64,000 nt of DNA from Apium graveolens (lineage: Eukaryota > Streptophyta > Magnoliopsida > Apiales > Apiaceae): contig NC_133653.1 in the NCBI RefSeq assembly GCF_009905375.1, positions 91,499,671-91,563,670 of the forward strand, written 5' to 3'. Numbering within the stretch: the first letter of the stretch is position 1; each line of letters opens with the position of its first letter. Both the position numbers and the translations under genes were made by a program. Of this stretch, positions 34,581 to 43,722 are shown piece by piece. The notes beneath the pieces were generated by a model. The model saw only the letters and a program-made list of their open reading frames with translations. It did no database searches and had not been told where the DNA came from.

Positions 34581-35263
34581 GTGAAAAAATTGAGAATTAA
34601 GTATGCCTGATAGGTGTTTGATATAATGTCTGTATGAAAACAACGGAAAAAGTAAAGTGAAGGAGAGTAAAAGTAAGAAGAGAGATAAAAGATGAAGAAA
34701 TTAAAAAGATTACAGAAATCTTCTCTCTGCTGTACTTATACAAAAAAAATATTACCGTTGGACACCTGTCAGACATGCAGTAATAACGGATAGTTACTGG
34801 GCTCGAGAAAACAGGAATGATTACTTACCCAGTTGCCTTGTTTCAAGGAAAAACCGTTCCATTAATCAAGGGAAACAGTTTTAATTCAAAATTTAAACCG
34901 TTAGCACTGATTGAATTATTTTTCACTGCAACATTAATATTCTGAAAATAAATCATGTTAAAAATGACCGAGATAATTTCGATGAATAAGTGCTGACAGA
35001 GAATCAGAACTTAAATAAAAACAAAATTTAAATGGTCATCAGAATATCAATCAGGATTTATCAACAGAAGATAAAATAACTCAGAGACAAAATCTTGAAG
35101 TAAAAACAATTTTCATTAATATATCAAGTCAATACATTTATGAAATGGAAATTACATCAATACAAGATTTTCCCTAAGCTTCTAATCCTAACGTCAACAG
35201 CTTTAGTCCTAGCTAAGAAGCCTGACAAAGCTGAGGATGAAGAAGAACAGGAAGAAGACGAGA
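34581..35263 (-). other. spacer, leader and promoter-like region of long accessory ORF (Sirevirus A)
   Basis: No coding sequence. On the sense strand it contains a conserved block (complement of 34763-34780), the TATA-like box and a C/T-rich leader to the ATG. Several blocks match B 8574-9218, including GGAAAAACCGTT near 34849. Confidence 0.7.
34733..34742 (-). promoter_or_regulatory. TATA-like box before long accessory ORF (Sirevirus A)
   Basis: TGTATAAGTA on the - strand, about 155 bp upstream of the ATG at 34580 and followed by a pyrimidine-rich leader. The decamer and spacing match element B, though the surrounding sequence has diverged clearly. Confidence 0.55.
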
Positions 35264-35539
35264 TTAAGTCATCTTCCTCTTCCTATCTTCGACGAACAAG
35301 ATGACGAGTCGTATGATTCGCTCTTGCTGACGGATAGCTTCCCGCCTTTCCTCCTCCAATCGCTCCAGATGACAATGGTAATCCATATAGAAGAATAGGA
35401 GGTGAGTTAGCACCTCCTGTGGGAAAGAATCCCAGATCTCCTCAGGAATGGTTGTTACATGCCACTCCTGCTGCCAGTCGGCACAACTTAGCTCCATTGT
35501 GAAGGTTTGGTTGTTCAAAAACATGTTGTATCGAACCAT
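35264..35539 (-). CDS. small accessory protein of Sirevirus A, 91 aa, unknown function
   Basis: The ATG at 35539 (MVRYNMFLNNQTFTMELSC) is chosen over the in-frame ATG at 35644 because the B copy starts at the matching codon and the TATA box lies between the two. It is a small protein with a Trp-rich middle (DWQQEWHVTTIPEEIWDS), a LLFFYMDYH block and a C-terminal Arg/Glu helix (ERREAIRQQERIIRLVILF). There is no signal peptide and the family is unknown. The frame is intact, and between A and B synonymous changes outnumber replacements in the part I compared. It lies on the same strand as pol, about 1.4 kb after it. Confidence 0.65.
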   Translation of the reverse strand: MVRYNMFLNNQTFTMELSCADWQQEWHVTTIPEEIWDSFPQEVLTHLLFFYMDYHCHLERLEEERREAIRQQERIIRLVILFVEDRKRKMT

Positions 35540-35612
35540 TGTGTTTTTGATAGAAGAAGGAGGATAAGTGTGTGAGAAGAATGTGATGGAAAGACTGATG
35601 TGAAGTGGTTGC

Positions 35613-35619
35613 TTATATA
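35613..35619 (-). promoter_or_regulatory. TATA box before small accessory ORF (Sirevirus A)
   Basis: TATATAA on the - strand, about 75 bp upstream of the ATG at 35539. A C/T-rich leader (TCTTCTCACACACTTATCC) follows. Element B has TATATAA about 80 bp upstream of its matching ATG. Confidence 0.6.
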
Positions 35620-35635
35620 GGCAAGAGAATGCCAA

Positions 35636-35687
35636 GAGACGCAAAGATATTTAATGCTGACAGGTAGAATTAATTCTACCTCGTCTC
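35636..35687. repeat. nested palindrome upstream of small accessory ORF (Sirevirus A)
   Basis: GAGACG (35636-35641) and CGTCTC (35682-35687) form the outer arms. Inside is a perfect 18-bp palindrome, GGTAGAATTAATTCTACC (35663-35680). Element B keeps both arms and the palindrome with one mismatched pair at 43894-43946. It may be a protein-binding site or a hairpin. Confidence 0.75.
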
Positions 35688-36969
35688 CCTAGACTTTGAA
35701 TAAGAATAACAGTCATTAGAAAGAGGAATCATGGTCTAGACCGCACAAGACACAAGAAACAGTGGACTGTTCAAGGAAAAATACCATTAATCCTAATCAT
35801 AGTGACTATTACTCTTCCACTTCAACATATTCTAGTTCGAACTGAGACTGTTACCAAATTTTATTCACAGATAAGTCAAGTAAAGGATTAGACTGAGAAA
35901 TCAGAACTTAGACCTATACCAGAACTTAACAGTCATCAGAACATAATTTCTTCACTCGAAAAAGGAATGCCCATCTTAGTAAATACTCATACAAGTTCTG
36001 AGTTATAGACATCAGAACTTAATCATCAAAACGTGTAACTGAGAACTTGTCCTCATAATTTTTGTAATAATGACACAATGACTGTTTATCTAAAATAACA
36101 TAGACCACCACAGAAATTTTCATCATTCAGATTGAGTGATTAGTGTGTGCATTAAGCTAAAAACAGACAAAGAGTAAAGTCTGATTCACTTCAGTACATC
36201 TTAGAAATAAGGCATAACTAAAATTTTGCTAAAGATCTGTCATTGTCCTGAAACCTACTGAAGAATGAGTTTATGCTTGAGTCCACCTCAACTATTTTGT
36301 GCTAATTTTATGCATCTTTTGAAATTCTATTTTACAGTGGCTTCTCAGTGTAAGTGAGTCACGACTGTTTATCAGAATTTATGCTATTTTCAGAGTATTT
36401 CTCCAGTAATCATAGAGTGTGAAAAGTCACCAAGAAAATAAATTTGCTTTTCTGATGCATATTTACTTAATACCAGCAATGCACTTGGGTCATCCCTTCC
36501 ACATTTTTACTCTAGATCTCAAAGGAGTACCTGATTTTAATCTTTGATCATTTTGCTTTTTCTTTTGATAAGAGAGGTCTATCAGCACTTAGTACATTCA
36601 GCAGTTTTACTAGTATCAGAATTTAACAGATGAGTAGCATTATTCTAATTTGTGACTTAGTAATAAGATATACAAAGTGAACTTAACTAAGCTCAGTTAT
36701 CAGAATTTGCTAGTGTTATAAGATTTCCACTGAAATAATTACTTCTTCCATGGAATCATTTGTTTATTGAAGACTACTAGGTCAGTATCTAGCACAGTTA
36801 TCCTCATAGGATTGAATAGGTACTAGAACAGACATATCACTTATCAGAGTTTAGAAACATATATCAGACAACAGTCAGTACTTAAAGACATTTATTAATT
36901 AAGCACATAATACACAATGAGATTAATTCTGTAAATACTGAGCATAAAGTCTGATAACACAGAACAAGT
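35688..36969 (-). other. non-coding region between pol and accessory ORFs, Sirevirus A
   Basis: About 1.3 kb with no credible ORF. It contains several ATCAGAACTT-like motifs (35900-35909, 36011-36020). It is clearly alignable to B 43947-45199, for example the stretch around 36290-36440 versus 44520-44660. Confidence 0.7.
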
Positions 36970-37398
36970 CTAAGCAGATTTAGAGAAAGAACCTGAAACC
37001 ATTCCAAGTTCATTTACCAATCTTGTAAAAGTAGCTTCACATAATGGTTTTGTGAAGATATCGGCCAACTGTTGATCTGTGGGAACAAAATGCAATTCCA
37101 CTGTACCTTCATCCACATGTTCCTTGATGAAGTGGTACCTGATGCTGATGTGCTTTGTCATTGAGTGTTGAACTGGATTACCTGTCATAGCAATAGCACT
37201 TTGATTATCACAGTAAATAGGGATTTTGAAATATGTTAACCCATAATCCAGTAACTGATTCTTCATCCAAAGAATCTGTGCACAACACCTTCCTGCAGCA
37301 ATATACTCTGCTTCTGCAGTTGATGTGGAAATTAACTTTTGTTTCTTGCTGTACCAAGAAACCAATCTGCCTCCAAGAAATTGGCAGCTTCCACTTTC
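36970..37398 (-). pseudogene. RNase H C-terminal part of Sirevirus A pol
   Basis: RNase H removes the RNA strand during reverse transcription. The frame shows SCQFLGGRLVSWYSKKQKL, then TSTAEAEYIAAG with the conserved Glu, CDNQSAI, TKHISIRYHFI and DIFTKPL, with stop at 36970. It begins at the 9-bp deletion junction and is in a different frame from the integrase ORF before it, so it cannot be made as part of pol. Confidence 0.85.
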
Positions 37399-39218
37399 TT
37401 TGGCTCAGTCTGAGAGAAAAAAGAATTGTAAAGACACTCATTTGACGTACCTGTTCTAGTTCTGACACCTGCATCAGGATTTCCAATTATCAAATCAGGT
37501 GTATGTGATTTTGTCCACTTCCTTGCAGATGGAAGGTTTTCTCTAGAACTGGATGCTCCCCCATGATCCATGCTATCTTCATTTTCATTTTCTGATGCTC
37601 CCCCTGAAACTATGCTCTCTGAGTTGGATTCTTCAGTATTTAGATTTTCAGCACTATCATAACTTGGCTTATCAGAACTTGACGAATCAGAACTTGAAGA
37701 GCCAGATGCATGTTCGGATGTTTCTTGAGATGTGGTAGGATCTTGAGTATGCTCCCCCTGCATAGGTGCATCTTCCTTTAACGTAGTCACCACAGTTTCA
37801 ATAACATCAGAGTTTAATCCATCAGAGTTTGAAGTATCAGGACTTAGACTGTCAGGATTTTCAGTATCAGAATATGAGTCTTCATTTTCAAATCTCAGCT
37901 GATCATGGTCAATGAAATCTTTAAGACCAGTGATCTTTTTGTCATCAAAAGAGACATTGATAGATTCCATGACCACTTTTGTTCTGAAATTATAGACTCT
38001 GAAGGCTTTTGTGGAAAGTGGATATCCAACAAAGATTCCTTCATCAGCTTTTAGATCAAACTTTGATAGCTGTTCAGGATGAGTCTTGAGAACAAAACAC
38101 TTACATCCAAATACATGAAAATATTTCAGATTTGGCTTCTTTTTCTTCACCATCTCATATGGTGTTTTTCCATGCTTGTTAATGAGTGTTGCATTTTGAG
38201 TAAAACAAGCAGTCTGCACAGCTTCAGCCCAGAAATAGGTTGGAAGCTTTGCTTCTTCAAGCATTGTACGTGCAGCTTCAATGAGAGTTCTATTCTTCCT
38301 TTCAACAACTCCATTTTGCTGTGGAGTTCCAGGAGCAGAAAATTCCTGCTTTATTCCATGGCTTTTGCAGAACTCTTCCATTACCAAATTCTTGAACTCA
38401 GTGCCATTATCACTCCTTAAAATTTTCACAGAATCTTTGACCATTTTATCCAGCTGTTTGACATGATCAATCAAGATAGATGCAGTTTCACTTTTTGTAT
38501 GCAAGAAATACACCCATGTATATCTGGTAAACTCATCCACTATGACCAACACATACTTCTTCTTTGCAATAGACATGACATTTACTGGACCAAATAGATC
38601 AACATGTATAAGATGATAAGGCTCAAGAATTGATGAATCAGTCTTGCTCTTGAATGAAGATTTTCTTTGTTTGGCTTTCTGACATGAATCACAAAGACCA
38701 TCAGGAGCAAATACTGTGTTTGGCAATCCTCTCACAAGATCTTTCTTGACCAGTTCATTTATATTGTTGAAATTTAAATGAGAGAGTTTCTTATGCCAAT
38801 TCCAGCTTTCTTCAATTGATGCTCTACTTAACAGACAGATTGCAGAGCCATCAGTACTTGTTGAAAGCTTAGCTTCATAAATGTTACCACGTCTGTATCC
38901 TTTCAGAACAACTTTACCTTTAGATTTACTCACAACTTCACAGTGTTCTTCAAAGAAATCAACATGATAACCTCTGTCACAGATTTGACTTATACTTAGT
39001 AGGTTGTGTTTAAGTCCTGAGACCAGAGCTACTTGTTTAATTATGACATTTCCAAGATTGATATTGCCATATCCCAATGTTTTTCCAATGTTGCCATCTC
39101 CATAAGAAACACTTGGGCCAGCTTTCTCCACAAAGTCTGATAGCAGGGCCTTATTTCCAGTCATATGTCCTGAACATCCACTGTCCAGAACTAGAATATT
39201 TTTCCTGTTGCCCTGCAA
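37397..39218 (-). CDS. pol: protease and integrase of Sirevirus A
   Basis: The open frame continues from gag's frame after two stops; the first sense codons are TTG CAG GGC. The protease active site is LDSGCSGHMTG (about residues 10-20). Integrase shows the HHCC finger (HKKLSHLNFNNINELV ... CDSCQKAK), Asp in HVDLFGPV, Asp in RSDNGTEF and Glu in NGVVERKNR, so the catalytic DDE residues are present. The long Ser/Asp/Glu-rich linker (about residues 450-590) holds three GGGGGAGCAT motifs. At 37396 the frame runs into the RT deletion and ends out of frame at 37332. Confidence 0.85.
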
Positions 39219-39230
39219 TCACAAAGACCA

Positions 39231-41567
39231 CTAATTATTAATTTTAAGGACCCAGACTTGCTTGGATCCTTTGGCCTTATTAAGTTTGTTAACATTTGCA
39301 GCGGATTTAGCATCAGAGTTTATGTTAACATTTTTCTTATCAGAATTTACACTATCAGACTTTGAATCAGAATTTACACTAGAAGGAACAATGGAAACTT
39401 TCTTCAAAGAAGGTTTTATTTAATAATAATCATAGTACAAACTATGATATTCCTTACAAGTATAAATGGAATGCCATAAACTACCACAATGAAAACAAGG
39501 ATTTTGTGGTTTGTATCTAACAGACTGACTCTTAACTCCTGATTTTGAAGGTAAGGAGTTAATATTCTTATTTTTCCTGCAAAAAGAAGCCAGATGGTTA
39601 GAACTTCCACAGTTATGACTCGTTTTCCTAGGAGCATCAGGAACAGGTTTATAATCATTGCTTTTGTTCACACCTTCCTTTCCATTCCTATTTTTCCTAG
39701 GTGATTTTACCTTGTTTGCATTCTTAACATCTTTCAGCTTATGCTTAAGCTGCTTCTTTGTCATTAAGCCTATGTTTACTTCAGCTGTCTTTTCCTGTTT
39801 TAGTTTGTCAGAAGTTAATTCCTCTTTAACTTCTGATTTCTCATTATCAGACTTTACAGTTACAAACTTAACAGGTTTTAACTTTGGCTTTTGCTTAACC
39901 ACAGGCTTAATTTCTTCAGTTCCTTTATCATTCTTATTCTCTCCATAACCTAAGCCCTCTTTCCAATTTTCACTACTTAGCAAATTTTGAGTTGTTCTGC
40001 CAGAGTTAGTCCAAGTCCTGATTATCTCTCTTTCCTTTTCTAACTCAGTTTTTAGAGATTCATTCATTTTTAGCACTTCATCCCTAACATAAAAAGCATC
40101 ATCTCTATCCTTCTGAGTTTGATGGAACATGACTAACTCTTTTTCTAAGAAATCATTCCTTTTCTTAAATGCAAGATTTTCAGAAGTTAATCTTTCACAT
40201 GTTAAGGTTTGATCTCTATAACTAACAAACATGGTTTTAAGATATCTTCTCAACTCATTAATATCATCAGTATGAAAAGCATAAGTAGTCTGAGGTACCT
40301 TTGTTTCAGCAACTTCAGAACTGCTATCAGCACTTTCTTTATCAGCATTTGCCATCAATGCATAGTTCTCCTCACTTTCAGAGTCTGAAGTGTCTGTCCA
40401 GCTTTTCTGCTTTGTGACAAGAGCCTTGCCTCTGTCACCCTTTACCTTCTTGCAGTCAGGAGATATGTGGCCTTTCTCACCACAGTTATAGCATTTAACA
40501 TTGGTGTAATCTCCTCTGTCAGACTTTCCTCCTCTGCCTTCAGATCTTCTGAAATTCTTCTTATCAGAACTTATGCTTTTCCTGGAAAACTTCTTTCCCT
40601 TCCTGAACTTCCTGTATGCAATCTTGGTAATTCCTTTCACCATAAGAGCACACAGCTTCATCATCTCCTCATCAGCATCAGTCTCAGGCAAGCTTTCAGA
40701 ATCTGAGTCATCATCACTCTCAGAACTTGATGACTCAGTATCAGACTTTATGAAAAGAGCTTTACCCTTGTCTTTCTTTGAGGAAGCTGCTTTGGGGAAT
40801 TCTTCTTCAGCCTTAAGAGCAACTGTCCTTGACTTTCCTCCTTTCCTCTTGCTTCTTTGTTCCATCTCCAGCTCATGAGTCTTGAGCATTCCATAGATTT
40901 CGTCAAGAGTTGTTTCATCAAGATTGTAGTTGTCTCTTATTGTTGTTGCCTTCAAATCCCAGCATTCAGGAAGAGCTAACAGGAACGTAAGGTTTGAATC
41001 TTCAAGATCATACTCTTTATTAACCAATGACAAATCATTCAAAAGTTTGACAAATCTATCATATAAATCATTCAATGACTCATTAGTCTTTGAGTCAAAG
41101 TGTTCATACTCTTGAGTGAGTATTGTCTTCCTGTTCTTCTTAATTGTGTCAGTTCCCTGACACCTTGTTTCCAGAGCATCCCATATCTCCTTAGTAGTCT
41201 TGCAGTTGATTACCCTGTTTGACATTACATTATCAATGGCACTATGCAGTAAGTGTCGTACCTTAGCATCCTTAGCAATTGATGCTATGTCCTCAACAGT
41301 ATAATCACTCTTCTCCTTTGGTACGGTCATTGCTGCTTCACCTGCAACTGCAACAGCGAGTTTGGTTGGTTTGTGAGGACCTTCCTTGATTCTATCCAGG
41401 TATTCTGGATCTATTGCTTCCAGGAACATGGTCATCCTTACCTTCCATATGGGATATTCAGATGGTCTCAGTATGGGGACTCCGATGGTCTCATACCGAC
41501 TCTGAATTTGTGTCTTTGGTGGTTCCTCAGTTGTGGTAGGCTTAGTTGGAGTTTTTGTGTCCGACAT
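39231..41567 (-). CDS. gag: gag of Sirevirus A
   Basis: The ATG at 41567 opens MSDTKTPTKPTTTEEPPK. The main frame is 715 codons, ending at TAA 39420; B stays open here to a TAG matching 39231-39233. Domains: N-terminal PSEYPIWKVRMTMFLEAI (about 37-55), a UBN2-type gag core (about 95-235), a Ser/Asp-rich stretch, zinc knuckle CYNCGEKGHISPDC (about 358), a long charged, probably coiled-coil region (about 450-620), and two further Cys/His motifs (HNCGSSNHLASFC about 650; CFHCGSLWHSIYTC about 690). Long gag with several knuckles is typical of Sireviruses. Confidence 0.9.
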
Positions 41568-41608
41568 GATTGTGTTTGGATCTTTAACTGTATGTAAGTT
41601 AACAGATA

Positions 41609-41621
41609 GGCTCTGATACCA
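41609..41621 (-). other. primer-binding site of Sirevirus A (tRNA-iMet)
   Basis: TGGTATCAGAGCC on the - strand, 2 bp inside the 5' LTR. Confidence 0.9.
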
Positions 41622-41714
41622 ATTGTTAGGTCACACACACACTGTAGAGGGGGTGAATACAGTGTATAGTACACTCAAATCGAACTTTAAGAACTTAAGT
41701 AACAGAAAACAAAC

Positions 41715-41720
41715 TTTATT
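41715..41720 (-). terminator. polyadenylation-type signal in Sirevirus A LTR
   Basis: AATAAA on the - strand (TTTATT on +), about 135 bp downstream of the TATA box, conserved in the 3' LTR at 30148-30153 and near 50805 in element B. Confidence 0.55.
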
Positions 41721-41853
41721 GAAACAATAAACTCTGTTACAGTATAGAACTGTTACCTCTCAGTGATGAACAAATATCACGAGAGCTGCTAGGGTTACAA
41801 TGAATAATCTTTTCTAATAATGATAACACTTATAGTGTAAACCCTATGTCTGT

Positions 41854-41862
41854 GTTTATATA
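41854..41862 (-). promoter_or_regulatory. TATA box, 5' LTR of Sirevirus A
   Basis: TATATAAAC on the - strand, about 376 bp inside the upstream end of the LTR; conserved in the 3' LTR and in B (50937-50945). Confidence 0.7.
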
Positions 41863-42238
41863 CTACACAGTTACAAGATAATCGCTAATTGATATGGAAT
41901 ATAATTCTGCTTCCTAAAATATATCAATCAGATATCTTTTCTTCCAAGTATTCCATTCTTCACGGAATTCCTTCTTCATGCATATCTCTTCTTATGTTTA
42001 TCTCGATCTTCTTTCCTTTAATCAGCTACTGTCCTTATCTGATTGTCCTTCAGCACTTAAGTTCTGATATCTATCTTCTGATGATTATCTCCTGATAATA
42101 TAAGTACTGATATCCTTAAGTCCTGACTTCCAGTATAAGTACTGATCAACAGTTAAGTACTGATTTATCCTGTTCACATAAGATCTGAAAGCTAAACATA
42201 AAACATATTAGCCATGACATTATCAAATATATCTAACA

Positions 42239-43717
42239 AGCCTGGCTTGGGCCTTCTTGGGCCTAAGCTAAAAGTCCAAGGTTCCCCTGCTTTTCTGGGC
42301 AGAAAATGCCCTGACTTGAATTAACTTGTGACACATGGTTCTAACTCATATCCTATGAACTATGGTTGGAAAAACTTCTCTAACTCATATCACGAATTAT
42401 TACCATGCAACAAGAAGCATAAATCAATATTAACACATTATACCTACTGAAATTAAGGCTCACTAACAAAATCTTTCCAAATGATCAAAATCTTACAACA
42501 TTCTAAGAGAAATCCTCATGCATGCATGCCTTCGGGTTTTTTAAACCAAAACAACACATTTTCTACATATATCCCATCTTAAAATTAACATGCAAGCCTA
42601 GCATAAGGTATACCTAGATGATCACTTAGCATGCAAGGAGTTTTATCAAATTTTCACCACAAAATTCAAGTCATTATCACATAAACATGCAAAAATTGAT
42701 CAAAACAACAAGAATGATTTCAAGGACCATTCATTCGGCTCCCATATGGTCATGGCCGAATGAAATGGATGGAAATGGCCATTAAATCATCAAGAGTTTC
42801 CTTCTCATGACTTGGCACTTATCCATTCATTGTAGTCCTCTCAAAAACAACCTTAAATCCATAAGAATCAAGATTGTATTTTGAGTTTCACTAAAACCTT
42901 TACATGCAACCCTTAAACTTAAACTTTCTACTCAAAACTCTTTGAAATATGAATGATCATGGTATGGGAGATAACATTTACTTGTATAAAGAGTAGAAGC
43001 TTGGTGGAGAAATGAAGAAAAATGGGGAGGGGTGGTTCTCGGCTAAAGGCCGAGAGTGCGAGAGAGAGGGCCGAGAGTGAGAGAGGAGGAGGGAGAGAAG
43101 AATGAGTGTGGTGTGGGTGATGAGTGAAAATGATCATGTCTTTGCTTGTTTTTATGGTATTTGATTTGACAAAATGTGAGTGGAAAGGAGAATTGACAAG
43201 TCTATCCCTCCACTTATACTTGGTGCATTTTGCATGCAAGGGTAAAGAAGGAAATTGGCTAGAGAAATTAGAGTTAGTGGGGTTGGAATTGTCCTCTTTG
43301 TCCTTGAAAAGAATGAGAGGGTGGTTTGCATGCAAGGGCTTTCTTATAATTTGCTAAATATGACAACTAAAATTTATAATGATTTATTTTAATAAAATAA
43401 AATACAAGTTCAAAAATTATAAAATTTATACCATAAAATAACTTGGATTTTTAGAGACTTTATAAAATCATTTTCAAAATTTGTGAACAAAATACCTTTT
43501 AAAAGAAAATTTTTCCAAAGCTTAGAATATTCTTTATAAATCAAAAATAAAGAAATTAAATAAACTCTTGCTTTGAAAAATCATATACTACACAAAGCAA
43601 ATTTATAATGCAGAAATTTTCACTCACACTAGCGTACAACCATTGAATATATTTTCATTTGACTTTAATATTATACCAAATCCATAAATAATATTACATA
43701 AAATGCCGGTCGTAACA
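42239..43717 (-). repeat. gypsy-2 LTR 3, right part
   Basis: It begins with the right TSD of Sirevirus A (AGCCT) and ends GTAACA before the right TSD of gypsy-2 (CCTGC, 43718-43722). Relative to LTR 2 it lacks about 510 bp at 42380, with a 12-bp filler copied from 39 bp upstream. Confidence 0.9.
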
Positions 43718-43722
43718 CCTGC

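Larger units (their letters stand above)
30057..42238 (-). mobile_element. Sirevirus A: near-complete copia element lacking RT
   Basis: A 12.2-kb element on the - strand with two 615-bp LTRs (TGTTAG...CTAACA), PBS, a 715-codon gag, protease and integrase, a short RNase H, two accessory ORFs and a polypurine tract. Large gag with several zinc knuckles, internal polypurine-like motifs and extra ORFs after pol are features of Sireviruses (SIRE1-like). RT is missing. The LTRs differ at about 7 sites, so this is the youngest insertion that can be dated here. Confidence 0.9.
41624..42238 (-). repeat. 5' LTR of Sirevirus A
   Basis: 615 bp, same ends and length as 30057-30671. It drives the genomic transcript leftward. 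U3 (the right-hand part) holds a cluster of AAGTACTGAT-like decamers. Confidence 0.95.
9421..43717 (-). mobile_element. gypsy-2: Tekay/Del-like chromovirus as LTR-int-LTR-int-LTR
   Basis: Three ~4-kb LTRs (9421-13345; 18666-22682; 28013-30056 plus 42239-43717) alternate with two complete internal regions (13346-18665 and 22683-28012), all on the - strand. Only the outer ends carry the TSD, so this is one locus, not two insertions. The middle LTR serves as 5' LTR of copy 1 and 3' LTR of copy 2. Long LTRs, two zinc knuckles, a gypsy domain order (RT-RH-IN) and a C-terminal chromodomain point to a Tekay/Del-type chromovirus. Sirevirus A is inserted in the third LTR. Confidence 0.9.
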
